Positions 1-8,421 of a DNA stretch of 64,000 nt are shown here, one piece after another. The notes beneath the pieces are model-generated. The model ran no database searches and had not been told where the DNA came from. It worked only from the letters and a program-made list of their open reading frames with translations. Source of the DNA: Rikenella sp031549665 (GTDB taxonomy: Bacteria > Bacteroidota > Bacteroidia > Bacteroidales > Rikenellaceae); contig JAVBPJ010000001.1 of NCBI GenBank assembly GCA_031549665.1, positions 186,001 through 250,000 on the forward strand, in the 5' to 3' direction. Position 1 is the stretch's first letter. Each line of letters opens with the position of its first letter. Made by a program: the position numbers and the translations under genes.

Positions 1-37
1 GGAAGCGGGGCAACTTGTTTTTGTTCTGTGAGAGTCC

Positions 38-208
38 TTATGCGGGGTGGATCGCTTCGACGGGGCACACATCAGCGCAGGTGCCGCAATCGGTGCAGGT
101 CGAGGGGTCGATGGTGTAAACCGAACCCGAAGAGATCGCTTCTACAGGACATTCGCCAATACAGGTGCCGCAAGCGGTACAGCTGTTCTCGTCAATTTTG
201 TAAGCCAT
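38..208 (-). CDS. 2[4Fe-4S] ferredoxin, 56 aa
   Basis: A 56-residue low-potential electron carrier of the bacterial 2[4Fe-4S] ferredoxin family. Two cluster motifs of the form CxxCxxCxxxCP are visible: Cys10, 13, 16 and 20 and Cys38, 41, 44 and 48, each followed by PVEAI, giving the internal two-fold repeat of the family. The start (MAYKID) lies about 30 nt downstream of a strong TACCTTTGC promoter element, so the gene is probably transcribed on its own although it follows ubiX on the same strand. In an anaerobe it would be expected to serve pyruvate:ferredoxin oxidoreductase, hydrogenase or similar enzymes in the cytoplasm (inference). The family call is secure; the redox partner is unknown. 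Confidence 0.95.
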   Translation of the reverse strand: MAYKIDENSCTACGTCIGECPVEAISSGSVYTIDPSTCTDCGTCADVCPVEAIHPA

Positions 209-236
209 GGTTCAATGATTAAAGGTTGATTGTTTC

Positions 237-245
237 GCAAAGGTA
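237..245 (-). promoter_or_regulatory. -7 promoter element of the ferredoxin gene
   Basis: TACCTTTGC on the minus strand, a perfect match to the Bacteroidota TAnnTTTG -7 element, 28 nt upstream of the ferredoxin start. No good TTTG -33 element is seen at the usual distance. Confidence 0.7.
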
Positions 246-271
246 ACAAATTTTTTCATTTTTCGCCGCTG

Positions 272-829
272 CTATTCCTGCCACCCTTTTCGGGTTGGGA
301 GTCCCAGTTGGGCCAAAATGCGTTCGACCACCGAATCGACCAGCTCCCCGACCGACGCCTCGCCGTTGTAGAACGAAGGCATGCAGGGGAGGATGGTGGC
401 TCCGGCTTCGGCCAGGGCGGTCAGGTTGCGCAGGTGGATCAGCGAAAGGGGCGTTTCGCGTGGACATACGATCAACCGCCGGCCCTCTTTCAGCATCACG
501 TCGGCGGCGCGGGCAAGCAGGTCGCCCGACAACCCCGCCGCGATACGTCCCACAGCGCCCATGCTGGCGGGGAGGATCACCATCGCGTCCCAGTGGGCCG
601 ACCCCGAGGCGATCGGGACGAACAGGTCGTCGTTCGGGTAGCGCACCACCTTGGGGTGGTTCAGTACGGAGAACTCTCCGGCGGGAAGTTCGTGGGCGGC
701 AACCCGCTGGGCGTTGTCGGTCATCACCACCGCCAGCCGTTCGAGCGATTCGCAATCGGCGAGCCGCTCGATCAGCCGCAGGGCGTAGCGGGCGCCGCTG
801 GCCCCGGTGATGCCGACAATCAACCGCAT
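272..829 (-). CDS. ubiX: UbiX-family flavin prenyltransferase
   Basis: A 185-aa flavoprotein of the UbiX/Pad1 family, which makes prenylated FMN, the cofactor of UbiD-type decarboxylases. Seen: the N-terminal nucleotide-binding segment VGITGASGARYALRL (from residue 5), WDAMVILPASM (80-90) and the diagnostic PRETP motif (123-127) followed by PCMPSFY (148-154). Length is normal for the family. The start is 4 nt after the stop of the M49 peptidase gene, so it is the distal gene of that unit. No ubiD partner is present in the window. The role could be in menaquinone synthesis or aromatic acid decarboxylation; the sequence does not tell which. Confidence 0.93.
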   Translation of the reverse strand: MRLIVGITGASGARYALRLIERLADCESLERLAVVMTDNAQRVAAHELPAGEFSVLNHPKVVRYPNDDLFVPIASGSAHWDAMVILPASMGAVGRIAAGLSGDLLARAADVMLKEGRRLIVCPRETPLSLIHLRNLTALAEAGATILPCMPSFYNGEASVGELVDSVVERILAQLGLPTRKGWQE

Positions 830-833
830 GGGA

Positions 834-2852
834 TTACTTCAGGAATGAGTAGTTCTTGGAATAGTCCAGCATTTGCTCGGCGTAGCCCTGGGTGTAGTCG
901 AGCTTCACATCGACGATTTGGTCGTTCTCGGTCACCGGCACATAGACGGGGTTTACAAAACCGGAGTAGGGGGCAATGTTGAGCTTGGCGTAGCGCTCCA
1001 GCACCTCTTTGTGGAGGATGGGATCGACCTTTACGGCGTACGTCTCCACCAGCGCCTTGCCGGCGGCGAAGTCGCCCTGGCTCTTGATGCGCTGGATTTC
1101 GGCCAGAAGTTGTCCGAACAGGCCGCGCAGCTTTTCGTAGTCATTTATCACGACGTAGGTTTTGCCCTCTTTTTTAACCAGCTCCACGACGTTTTCGGCC
1201 TTGCCCTTTTCATACACCCAGTAGGCGATCAGGGCGCGGTTGCGCATGTGGGCCTCTTCGATGGTCTTTCCGGGCTGGATGCGGGTGAGTTGGGTCATCA
1301 GTCCGTTCAGCATCGTTTTGTTGTATTCGGCTTTGGCCACCTCGTAGTTGGGGGCGATGCCCAGCTCGATCATCTTGGGATCGGCGATGTAATAGAGGGC
1401 GAACAGGTCGGCGCGGGCCTCTTCCAGGGTCGAACCGTAGTTTTTCAGTTCGTCTCCCTTGACCCCCGGGGCCAGTTGGCCCGAGGCGTGGCCCAGGCAC
1501 TCGTGCAGGTCGGTGTGGAGGTTGTCGGCGATGGTTCCCCACTCTTCGCGCAGGGTGCGGTCCTCGTCGCGCAGCACAAACTCTTCGGTAAAACCATTCC
1601 CCTGCGAGGCGTGGTCGTAGGCGGCGGTGATGTTGGTAACGGTTACCGACTTGGAGCCGTGGTCGCGGCGGATCCAGTCGGCGTTGGGCAGGTTGATGCC
1701 GATGGGGGTGGAGGGGTAGCAGTCGCCGCCCAGCATGGCCGCCGTGATGGCCTTGGCCGAAATTCCCTTCACTTTGGGTTTGCGGTAGGCAGGGTCGATG
1801 GGCGCGTTGTCCTCGAACCATTGGGCGTTCTCGCCGATGATTTGGGTGGTTTTGGTCGAAACCAGGTCTTTGAAGTTGACCATCGACTCCCACGAGGCTT
1901 TGTAACCCAGCGGGTCGCCGTAGGTTTCGATGAATCCGTTGACGAAATCGACGTTCGACAGCGTGTCTTCAACCCACCGGATGTTGTACTGGTCGAACAG
2001 GGCCAGGTCGCCCGATTTGTAGTAAGCGACCAGGCTGTTGATAAGCTCCTGTTGCTGGTGGTTTTCGGCCACGCTGGCCGCTTTTTCGAGCCAGTAGACG
2101 ATCTGTTCGATGGCGGGCGAGTACATGCCGCCCACTTTCCACACTTTTTCGGTGAGTTTTCCGTCCACCTTGGCCAACTGGCTGTTCAGGCCGTACGAAA
2201 TGGGCCGGTTCTTGTTGGGATCGGCGGCGGCCATCGAGGCGTAAAAGGCTTCGGCTTCGGACTGGGTTACGCCGTCGTAGTAGTTGCAGGCCGAGGCGGC
2301 GATCATATCGACCCCTTCGCTCTGATCCACCCGTTTGGCGTAGAGGGCCGGGTCGAAAATCACTTCGGTCAGCACGGCCAGCTCGTCGGCCGAGGGTTGT
2401 TCGGCGGCGGGGATCGAGGCGACCACTCCGGCAAAGAAATCGCGCGAAAATTCGGCGGTGAATTTATCGCCCGAGTAGTGGTGGTGGATGCCGTTGGCGA
2501 ACCACACTTTCTTGAGGTATTTCTCGTAGGCGGTGAATTCGGGCGCTGTTTTGTCGCCGTTGTAGTGGGCGTATCCCGCTTCGAGCAGCCGGCGGATGGG
2601 GAGGTTGTACTTGCAGTTTTGATCGAAAATGATGTCGCGGCCGCAAACGGCGGCCTGGCTCAGGTAGTACACCAGCGTCTTTTGTTGCAGGGTCAGCGAG
2701 TCGAAATTTTCGACCTGATAACGCAGGATGTTGATGTCGTCGAAGCGGTCGATCTGCCACTGGAACGTGTTGGGGTCGGTTTTCATAGCGGAGGGGTTGC
2801 TGCATCCGGCCAAAAGCGAAACGGCGGCCAGCGCGAGGAGTACTTTTTTCAT
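834..2852 (-). CDS. M49-family (dipeptidyl-peptidase III-like) zinc lipoprotein
   Basis: A 672-aa metallopeptidase of family M49. The zinc-binding signature HExxxH is seen as HECLGH (450-455), and the second motif EEARAD (477-482) supplies the third ligand and neighbouring acid. The N-terminus (MKKVLLALAAVSLLAGC, Cys17) is a lipoprotein signal, so the enzyme should be anchored in the envelope, unlike the cytosolic eukaryotic DPP III. M49 enzymes release dipeptides from the N-terminus of oligopeptides; the substrate here is probably imported or periplasmic peptide (inference). Its ATG overlaps the stop of the PNPOx-like gene in an ATGA, indicating translational coupling, and ubiX follows 4 nt downstream. 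Confidence 0.93.
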   Translation of the reverse strand: MKKVLLALAAVSLLAGCSNPSAMKTDPNTFQWQIDRFDDINILRYQVENFDSLTLQQKTLVYYLSQAAVCGRDIIFDQNCKYNLPIRRLLEAGYAHYNGDKTAPEFTAYEKYLKKVWFANGIHHHYSGDKFTAEFSRDFFAGVVASIPAAEQPSADELAVLTEVIFDPALYAKRVDQSEGVDMIAASACNYYDGVTQSEAEAFYASMAAADPNKNRPISYGLNSQLAKVDGKLTEKVWKVGGMYSPAIEQIVYWLEKAASVAENHQQQELINSLVAYYKSGDLALFDQYNIRWVEDTLSNVDFVNGFIETYGDPLGYKASWESMVNFKDLVSTKTTQIIGENAQWFEDNAPIDPAYRKPKVKGISAKAITAAMLGGDCYPSTPIGINLPNADWIRRDHGSKSVTVTNITAAYDHASQGNGFTEEFVLRDEDRTLREEWGTIADNLHTDLHECLGHASGQLAPGVKGDELKNYGSTLEEARADLFALYYIADPKMIELGIAPNYEVAKAEYNKTMLNGLMTQLTRIQPGKTIEEAHMRNRALIAYWVYEKGKAENVVELVKKEGKTYVVINDYEKLRGLFGQLLAEIQRIKSQGDFAAGKALVETYAVKVDPILHKEVLERYAKLNIAPYSGFVNPVYVPVTENDQIVDVKLDYTQGYAEQMLDYSKNYSFLK

Positions 2853-3334
2853 TCGTGGTTGGTTTTTAGGGCGCCTACAAAGGTATCAAAGGATTCGAAG
2901 GTTTCGGCCTTCCAATGCAATTTGGTGCCGAATCCCAGGGTGTTGTCGGTGTATTTGAGCAGGGTCAGGTCCAGCAGCCAAAGGCGTTCGGCGGGCAGCA
3001 GCCGGGCGTAGGGGAAGCGTTTGAGGTAGGCGGCCCGGGCCGCCGCCTCGGTTTCGGGGTCGGGCTGGCTGACGATTCCCTGCAGTTGCAGTCCCTGCAG
3101 CCGTCCCACCACGCGGCTTTCGAGGACGATCCCTCCGGCCACCACGGCGTTGTGGGCGATGTCGCCGATGTGCCGGGTTTGGGCCGAGGAAGTGAAGACC
3201 AGCGTGCGCTCGTCGAGCAGGGCGTAGAACAGGTGGCAGCACCAGGGTTCGGCGTCGCTGCCTGCGCTGGCCAGGCACAGCACGTGGTGTTTGCGTAAGA
3301 AGGCGGCGATCCGCCGGTCGATCGGGTTGGGCAT
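2849..3334 (-). CDS. PNPOx-like (split-barrel, FMN-binding) protein
   Basis: A 161-aa protein resembling the pyridoxamine 5'-phosphate oxidase-like split-barrel family (YhbP type): DRRIAAFLRKHHVLCLAS, then AEPWCCHLFYALLDERTLVF and TRHIGDIAHNAVVAGGI, the usual order of early strands and substrate/FMN loop. The start is taken at MPNPIDRR, as the 12 upstream in-frame residues are arginine- and cysteine-rich and unlike the family. It overlaps the M49 gene by 4 nt. The family is often annotated as general stress or haem/flavin-handling protein; no specific function can be read from the sequence. Confidence 0.75.
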   Translation of the reverse strand: MPNPIDRRIAAFLRKHHVLCLASAGSDAEPWCCHLFYALLDERTLVFTSSAQTRHIGDIAHNAVVAGGIVLESRVVGRLQGLQLQGIVSQPDPETEAAARAAYLKRFPYARLLPAERLWLLDLTLLKYTDNTLGFGTKLHWKAETFESFDTFVGALKTNHE

Positions 3335-3400
3335 GCAAGAGGCGCGGCAGGGGCGGCAGGCTGCGACCAAGGGGGTGCGCCGCGAGGCCGCCCGCCGGAA

Positions 3401-4696
3401 TCAGTTTCTTTTGTAGGTGTCGAACACCTCGGCCACGTCGGCTTTCATCTGCTCGAAAGCGGGTTTGTATTTCGGGCTGATGGGAGCGGACGGTGTGGAG
3501 GGAATCGACAGCGGATTGATGTATTTCCCGTTTTTCTTGACGCGGTAGTCGAGGTGGGGGCCGGTCGATCCGCCGGTGTTGCCCGAGTAGGCGATTGTTT
3601 GCTCCTGCCTCACGCGGCTTCCCACGCGGATGCCCGGCGGGTAGCTCTTCAGGTGGAGGTAGCCGGTTTCGAGCCCTCCGGCGTGTTTTACCCAGATGGT
3701 GTTGCCGCCGCCGGCCACGTCCCAGTATTTGCGGGTAACCACTCCGTCGGCCACGGCGTGTACCGGGGTGCCGATGGGGCAGGCGTAATCGACTCCGTTG
3801 TGTTGCCGGCGAACCCGCCGGATGGGATGGACGCGCACGCCGAATTTCGAGGTGAGGCGGGCTTTGAAACTGAGCGGCGAGATCAATACCGATTTTTTGA
3901 GGTTCACTCCCTTGTCATCCCAGTACCCGATGTCGTCGCCCTGCTGGAAACGGAATGCCCAGTAGCTTTTTCCGTTGTGGATAAGCTCGGCCCCGTGGAT
4001 TTTGCCGATGCCGACGCTCAGGGTGTCCACGAAGCTCTCTTCGTACACCACCCGGAAGCGGTCGCCCGGTTGCAGCTCGTGGAGGTCGACGGTCGACTTG
4101 TAAATGTCGGCCAGCCGCAGGGCGAGTTCGGTGTTAAAGTTGTTTTTGATCATGGTCGTCCACAGCGAACTTTCGATCGACGCATCGGCGAAGCGTTCCT
4201 CGGTAAGCACTTCCTTGCTCCATTTTTTGACGTAGACGCTGTCGCGGACGCAAAAAGTGAGGTAGTCGGTGCGGTTGCGCTCGTAGATCAGGTAGCAGAG
4301 CTGCAAACTGTCGGGGGTCAGCAGGGCGGTGTAGCTGTTTCCGGCGCGGATGTCGCGCAGGTTGAACACTCCCTCGCACTTCTTTGTAAGTTGGTTGACC
4401 ACCGAGATGTTCACTCCGAACCGCTGGTTGAGGAGTTTCGAGAAGGTTTCGCCAGCTCCGATTTCGCCGGTTTGTATTTCGTAATCGTCGGCGGGGAGTC
4501 CGTACATGCGCTTGTCGGGCCGTAGCACGATGGATTCCAGCCGGTCAATACGGTGAAATTCGGGCAACAGAGTAATCCCTCCTTCGCTGGAGCAACTCCG
4601 CATGCCGAGCAAAATGCCCAACACCAGAATAACGAGAATGAGCAGGGCCAATACCCAGGCCAGGGGTCGATTTTTAATGCGGTGCAGTCGGATCAT
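3401..4696 (-). CDS. M23-family peptidoglycan endopeptidase, membrane anchored
   Basis: A 431-aa cell-wall hydrolase. One transmembrane segment (about 12-32) is followed by an OapA/Csd-like periplasmic region and a C-terminal LytM/M23 domain (about 275-400). Catalytic and zinc positions seen are His299 and Asp303 in HNGVD, and His348 in YLHL. The last motif reads GPHLDY (His381, Asp383), where the usual form is HxH, so one metal ligand is Asp instead of His. M23 enzymes cut peptide cross-links during growth and division. The gene lies 10 nt after the YitT-family gene and probably shares its transcript. Confidence 0.9.
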   Translation of the reverse strand: MIRLHRIKNRPLAWVLALLILVILVLGILLGMRSCSSEGGITLLPEFHRIDRLESIVLRPDKRMYGLPADDYEIQTGEIGAGETFSKLLNQRFGVNISVVNQLTKKCEGVFNLRDIRAGNSYTALLTPDSLQLCYLIYERNRTDYLTFCVRDSVYVKKWSKEVLTEERFADASIESSLWTTMIKNNFNTELALRLADIYKSTVDLHELQPGDRFRVVYEESFVDTLSVGIGKIHGAELIHNGKSYWAFRFQQGDDIGYWDDKGVNLKKSVLISPLSFKARLTSKFGVRVHPIRRVRRQHNGVDYACPIGTPVHAVADGVVTRKYWDVAGGGNTIWVKHAGGLETGYLHLKSYPPGIRVGSRVRQEQTIAYSGNTGGSTGPHLDYRVKKNGKYINPLSIPSTPSAPISPKYKPAFEQMKADVAEVFDTYKRN

Positions 4697-4706
4697 GTTC
4701 GGTCTG

Positions 4707-5612
4707 TTATTTTGTTCGAAGCGCTTCGAACCCTTCGCCGTATACGCCCATCACGTTACCTACCGAGATGAAGGCTTTGGGGTCGATCTCCTTGATTACT
4801 TGGTAGACACGCGAGGTTTCGGTGCGGCGGCAGATAACCATTACCACCTTTTGGGGGCTTTTCGAGTACCATCCGGTGGCGTCCAACACGGTTACTCCGC
4901 GATGCACTTCGGTCAGGATCCGGTCGGCGATCTGTTCATATTTGGGCGAAAAGATCATCACCTGCGTGGACGAGCGGGTTCCCGAAAGCACCAGATCGAC
5001 GGCATATCCCATTGCGGCCATCGTTACGTAGCCGTAGACCATGGTGGGCAGGTCGCGGAACACGAAGTACGAGCAGCCGATAATCACCACGTCGATCAGC
5101 ATGATGAGCTTGCCGAGGCTGACGTTGCGGTATTTGTTGATGATCATGGCGACGATATCGGTGCCGCCCGAACTGCCGCCGACGCTGAAGCAAAGGCCCA
5201 CCCCCACGCCGATCAACCCGCCTCCCAGCACGGCCGAGAGCAGTTTGTCGTCCTGCAATCCCATGAGGTCGACGGGGACATGTTCCTGAAAAATGTAGAG
5301 CAGCAACGAGTTGACGCAAATGGCAAAAATGGTTTTGGTGCCGAATCGCGGGCCGATGATGTAAAAACCGAGCAGTAGCAGAAAGGCATTGATCACGAAG
5401 TAGCTGATCCCCACGGGAATTCCGCCCCCGCCGCCCAGGGTCGACACGTAGTAGATGATGGTGGAGATCCCGCCGACCCCGCCCGCGACAATCTTGGCGG
5501 GAATCAACAGGGTGGTGAATGCGACACAGAAGAGGATCAGTCCGATGACCATCGTCAGGTAGGCGCGGATTTCGCGCCGCATCATCTTGGGGGTCAGGTT
5601 CAGGGCTTTCAT
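4707..5612 (-). CDS. YitT-family membrane protein (DUF161 plus DUF2179)
   Basis: A 301-aa inner-membrane protein. Five to six hydrophobic helices occupy about residues 14-195, with glycine-rich GGVGGISTIIYYVSTLGGGGG and SVGGSSGGTDIVAMI segments typical of the YitT family, and a soluble C-terminal DUF2179 domain (about 215-290) ending in ISVGNVMGVYGEGF. The family is widespread and functionally unassigned; some members have been proposed as transporters. It sits between leuS (56 nt upstream) and the M23 peptidase (10 nt downstream) on the same strand. Confidence 0.88.
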   Translation of the reverse strand: MKALNLTPKMMRREIRAYLTMVIGLILFCVAFTTLLIPAKIVAGGVGGISTIIYYVSTLGGGGGIPVGISYFVINAFLLLLGFYIIGPRFGTKTIFAICVNSLLLYIFQEHVPVDLMGLQDDKLLSAVLGGGLIGVGVGLCFSVGGSSGGTDIVAMIINKYRNVSLGKLIMLIDVVIIGCSYFVFRDLPTMVYGYVTMAAMGYAVDLVLSGTRSSTQVMIFSPKYEQIADRILTEVHRGVTVLDATGWYSKSPQKVVMVICRRTETSRVYQVIKEIDPKAFISVGNVMGVYGEGFEALRTK

Positions 5613-5668
5613 GGGAGACGTTGGGGGTTACAGGAGGCGTTTTATTCGTGGCGGCGGGTCGGTCGGCC

Positions 5669-8419
5669 TTATACCACGACGTTGATGATTTTACCCGGTA
5701 CGACGATCACTTTTTTGACCGCTTTCCCGTCGGTGTATTTCAGGGTTTGTTCGTCGGAAAGGATGGCCTGTTCGATCTCTTTGACCGGTCGGTCGAGGGC
5801 GAATTGGCGCTTGAAGCGCATTTTGCCGTTGAACGAAACGGGGTAGTCGAAAGCGCTTTCGGCCAGGTAGCGCTCTTCGCACACGGGGTAGGCGCTCAGG
5901 CACACCGATCCCTTGCCGCCCAGCCGTTCCCACAGCTCTTCGGCCATGTGGGGGGCCAGCGGGGCAATGAGCCGCACCAGCGGATCGAGCACCTCTTTCG
6001 AACTGGTTTTTTGGTCGTACAGTTCGTTCAGGCAGATCATCAGCGCGCTGACGGCGGTGTTGAGCGAGAAGCTTTCGATGTCGTCGGTTACTTTTTTGAT
6101 CGCCTTGTGGAGCGATTTAAGCTGGCCGTCGGTGGCGGAGCTGTCGTCGGCGCCGTCGACCAGCCGCCAGAAACGCCGCAGGAATTTGTGTACGCCGTCG
6201 ATGCCGTTGGTGTCCCAGGGTTTTGACTGCTCCAGCGGGCCCAGGAACATTTCGTACATCCGCAGCGTGTCGGCGCCGTACGATTCGATGATCTGGTCGG
6301 GGTTTACGACGTTGAACATCGATTTGCTCATCTTTTCGACGGCCCAGCCGCAGACGTACTTCCCCTCTTCGAGGATGAACTCGGCATCTTTGAAATCGGG
6401 ACGCCAGGCCTTGAAGGCTTCCAGATCGAGCAGGTCGTTGCGGACAATGTTCACATCGACATGGATCTCCTGCGTGTCGTACTGCTCTTTCAGGCCGAGC
6501 GACACGTACTTGTTGCTGTTTTTGATGCGGTACACAAAGTTCGACCGTCCCTGGATCATGCCCTGATTGACGAGCTTTTTGAAGGGTTCGTCTTCGCACA
6601 CGGCGCCGATGTCGTACAGGAACTTGTTCCAGTAACGCGAATAGATCAGGTGTCCGGTGGCGTGTTCGATGCCGCCGAGGTAGAGGTCGACGTTGCGCCA
6701 GTACCGGTTGGCCTCGGGTGACACCAGCGCCTGGTCATTGGACGGGTCCATGTAGCGCAGGTAGTAGGCCGACGATCCGGCGAATCCGGGCATGGTTCCC
6801 GTTTCGTAGGGTTCTCCGGCGGGGGTGTGCCAGCCTTTGGCGCGCGAGAGGGGAGGTTCGCCCGTCCGAGTGGGGGTAAAGTCGTCCACCTCGGGCAACT
6901 CCAGCGGCAGTTGCTCGGTGGGCAGGGTGTGGGCCACGCCCTCACTGTCGTAATAGACGGGGAAGGGTTCGCCCCAGTAGCGCTGGCGGCTGAAAATGGC
7001 GTCGCGCAGGCGGTAGTTCACCCGTTTGGAGCCGATGCCGCGCTCTTCGACGGCGCGGAACATGGACTGAATGGCCTCGGGAACTTCCAGTCCGTTCAAA
7101 AACTCGGAGTTGATCAGTTTGCCCGACTTGGCGTCGTAGCTGGCCTCGTTCACATCGCCCCCCTCGACCACCGGGATGATCGGCAGGCCGAAGTGGTGGG
7201 CAAAGGCCCAGTCGCGCGAGTCGTGCGCCGGAACGGCCATGATGGCTCCGGTGCCGTACCCGGCCAGTACGTAATCGCTCAGGTAAATGGGGATGGGGGT
7301 GCCGTTCAGGGGGTTGAGGGCGTACGAACCGGTGAAGCAACCGCTCACGCGGCGCGTGTCGGCCATCCGTTCCCGTTCGGAGCGTTTTTTGGTCTGCTCC
7401 AGGTAGGCTTCCACGTCGGCGCGGTGGTCGGGCGTGGTGAGCTCTTCCGCCCACTCGTGTTCCGGAGCCAGTACCATGAAGGTTACGCCGAAAACGGTGT
7501 CGGCGCGGGTGGTGAATACCTCCAGTTTGCGATCGCTGCCCTGGATCGGGAAGAAAAGCTGGGCCCCTTCCGAACGGCCGATCCAGTTGCGCTGGATCTC
7601 TTTGAGCGACTCGCTCCACTCCAGCGTGTCGAGTCCCGCCAGCAGACGGGGTGCGTAGGCGGTTACGCGGAGCAGCCACTGGCGCATCAGCTTTTGTTCG
7701 ACGGGGAATCCGCCCCGTTCCGACAGGCCGTCCTTGATTTCGTCGTTGGCCAGCACGGTGCCCAGGCCCTCGCACCAGTTGACCAGGGTGTCGGCCTGGT
7801 AGGCCAACCGGTAGTTTTGCAGCACGGCGGCCTGCTCCCTGGCGGAGTAGCCGTTCCATTGCTGGGCGGTGAAGGGGTCGGGCTGGCTGGTGTGGGCGTT
7901 CACTCCGGCGCTTCCGGCCTCGGCGAATCGGGCGGCGAGCCGTTCGATGGGCAACGCCTTGTCGGCGTCGAGGTCGTAGTAGTGGTGGAACATTTGCGCA
8001 AAGGCCCATTGGGTCCATTTGTAGTAGCCGGGGTCGCAGGTGCGGATTTCGCGGTTCCAGTCGTACGAAAAGCCGATCTTGTCGAGCTGTTCGCGGTAGC
8101 GGGCAATGTTTTGCGCGGTGGTAACGGCGGGGTGCTGGCCGGTTTGGATGGCGTACTGCTCGGCGGGAAGGCCGAATGCATCGTACCCCATGGGGTGCAG
8201 CACGTTGAACCCTTGCTGCCGCTTGTAGCGCGAGTAGATGTCGGAGGCGATGTATCCCAGCGGATGACCTACGTGAAGTCCCGCTCCCGAGGGGTAGGGG
8301 AACATATCCAGGACGTAGAATTTGGGTTTATCGGGATCGGCCTCCACGCGGTAGGTTTGTTGTTCCACCCATCGTTGTTGCCATTTTTGTTCAATCGTCC
8401 GGAAATCGTACTCTGCCAT
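5669..8419 (-). CDS. leuS: leucyl-tRNA synthetase
   Basis: A 916-aa class I aminoacyl-tRNA synthetase that charges tRNA-Leu in the cytoplasm. The HIGH motif is HVGH (49-52) after MFPYPSGAGL, the KMSKS loop is at 696-700 (KMSKSMFN), an editing domain lies between them, and the C-terminal domain ends in KVIVVPGKIINVVV. The start MAEYDFRTIEQKW matches the family and lies 2 nt after the S41 protease stop; the reading frame is open much further upstream, but only as a shadow of that gene. Length is normal. Confidence 0.98.
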   Translation of the reverse strand: MAEYDFRTIEQKWQQRWVEQQTYRVEADPDKPKFYVLDMFPYPSGAGLHVGHPLGYIASDIYSRYKRQQGFNVLHPMGYDAFGLPAEQYAIQTGQHPAVTTAQNIARYREQLDKIGFSYDWNREIRTCDPGYYKWTQWAFAQMFHHYYDLDADKALPIERLAARFAEAGSAGVNAHTSQPDPFTAQQWNGYSAREQAAVLQNYRLAYQADTLVNWCEGLGTVLANDEIKDGLSERGGFPVEQKLMRQWLLRVTAYAPRLLAGLDTLEWSESLKEIQRNWIGRSEGAQLFFPIQGSDRKLEVFTTRADTVFGVTFMVLAPEHEWAEELTTPDHRADVEAYLEQTKKRSERERMADTRRVSGCFTGSYALNPLNGTPIPIYLSDYVLAGYGTGAIMAVPAHDSRDWAFAHHFGLPIIPVVEGGDVNEASYDAKSGKLINSEFLNGLEVPEAIQSMFRAVEERGIGSKRVNYRLRDAIFSRQRYWGEPFPVYYDSEGVAHTLPTEQLPLELPEVDDFTPTRTGEPPLSRAKGWHTPAGEPYETGTMPGFAGSSAYYLRYMDPSNDQALVSPEANRYWRNVDLYLGGIEHATGHLIYSRYWNKFLYDIGAVCEDEPFKKLVNQGMIQGRSNFVYRIKNSNKYVSLGLKEQYDTQEIHVDVNIVRNDLLDLEAFKAWRPDFKDAEFILEEGKYVCGWAVEKMSKSMFNVVNPDQIIESYGADTLRMYEMFLGPLEQSKPWDTNGIDGVHKFLRRFWRLVDGADDSSATDGQLKSLHKAIKKVTDDIESFSLNTAVSALMICLNELYDQKTSSKEVLDPLVRLIAPLAPHMAEELWERLGGKGSVCLSAYPVCEERYLAESAFDYPVSFNGKMRFKRQFALDRPVKEIEQAILSDEQTLKYTDGKAVKKVIVVPGKIINVVV

Positions 8420-8421
8420 GA

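Noticed and set aside
873..3011. Long plus-strand open frame of over 700 codons opposite the M49 gene
   Set aside because: Lies antisense to a gene with clear zinc motifs; composition (V, G, D, F-rich) is typical of a shadow frame in GC-rich coding DNA.
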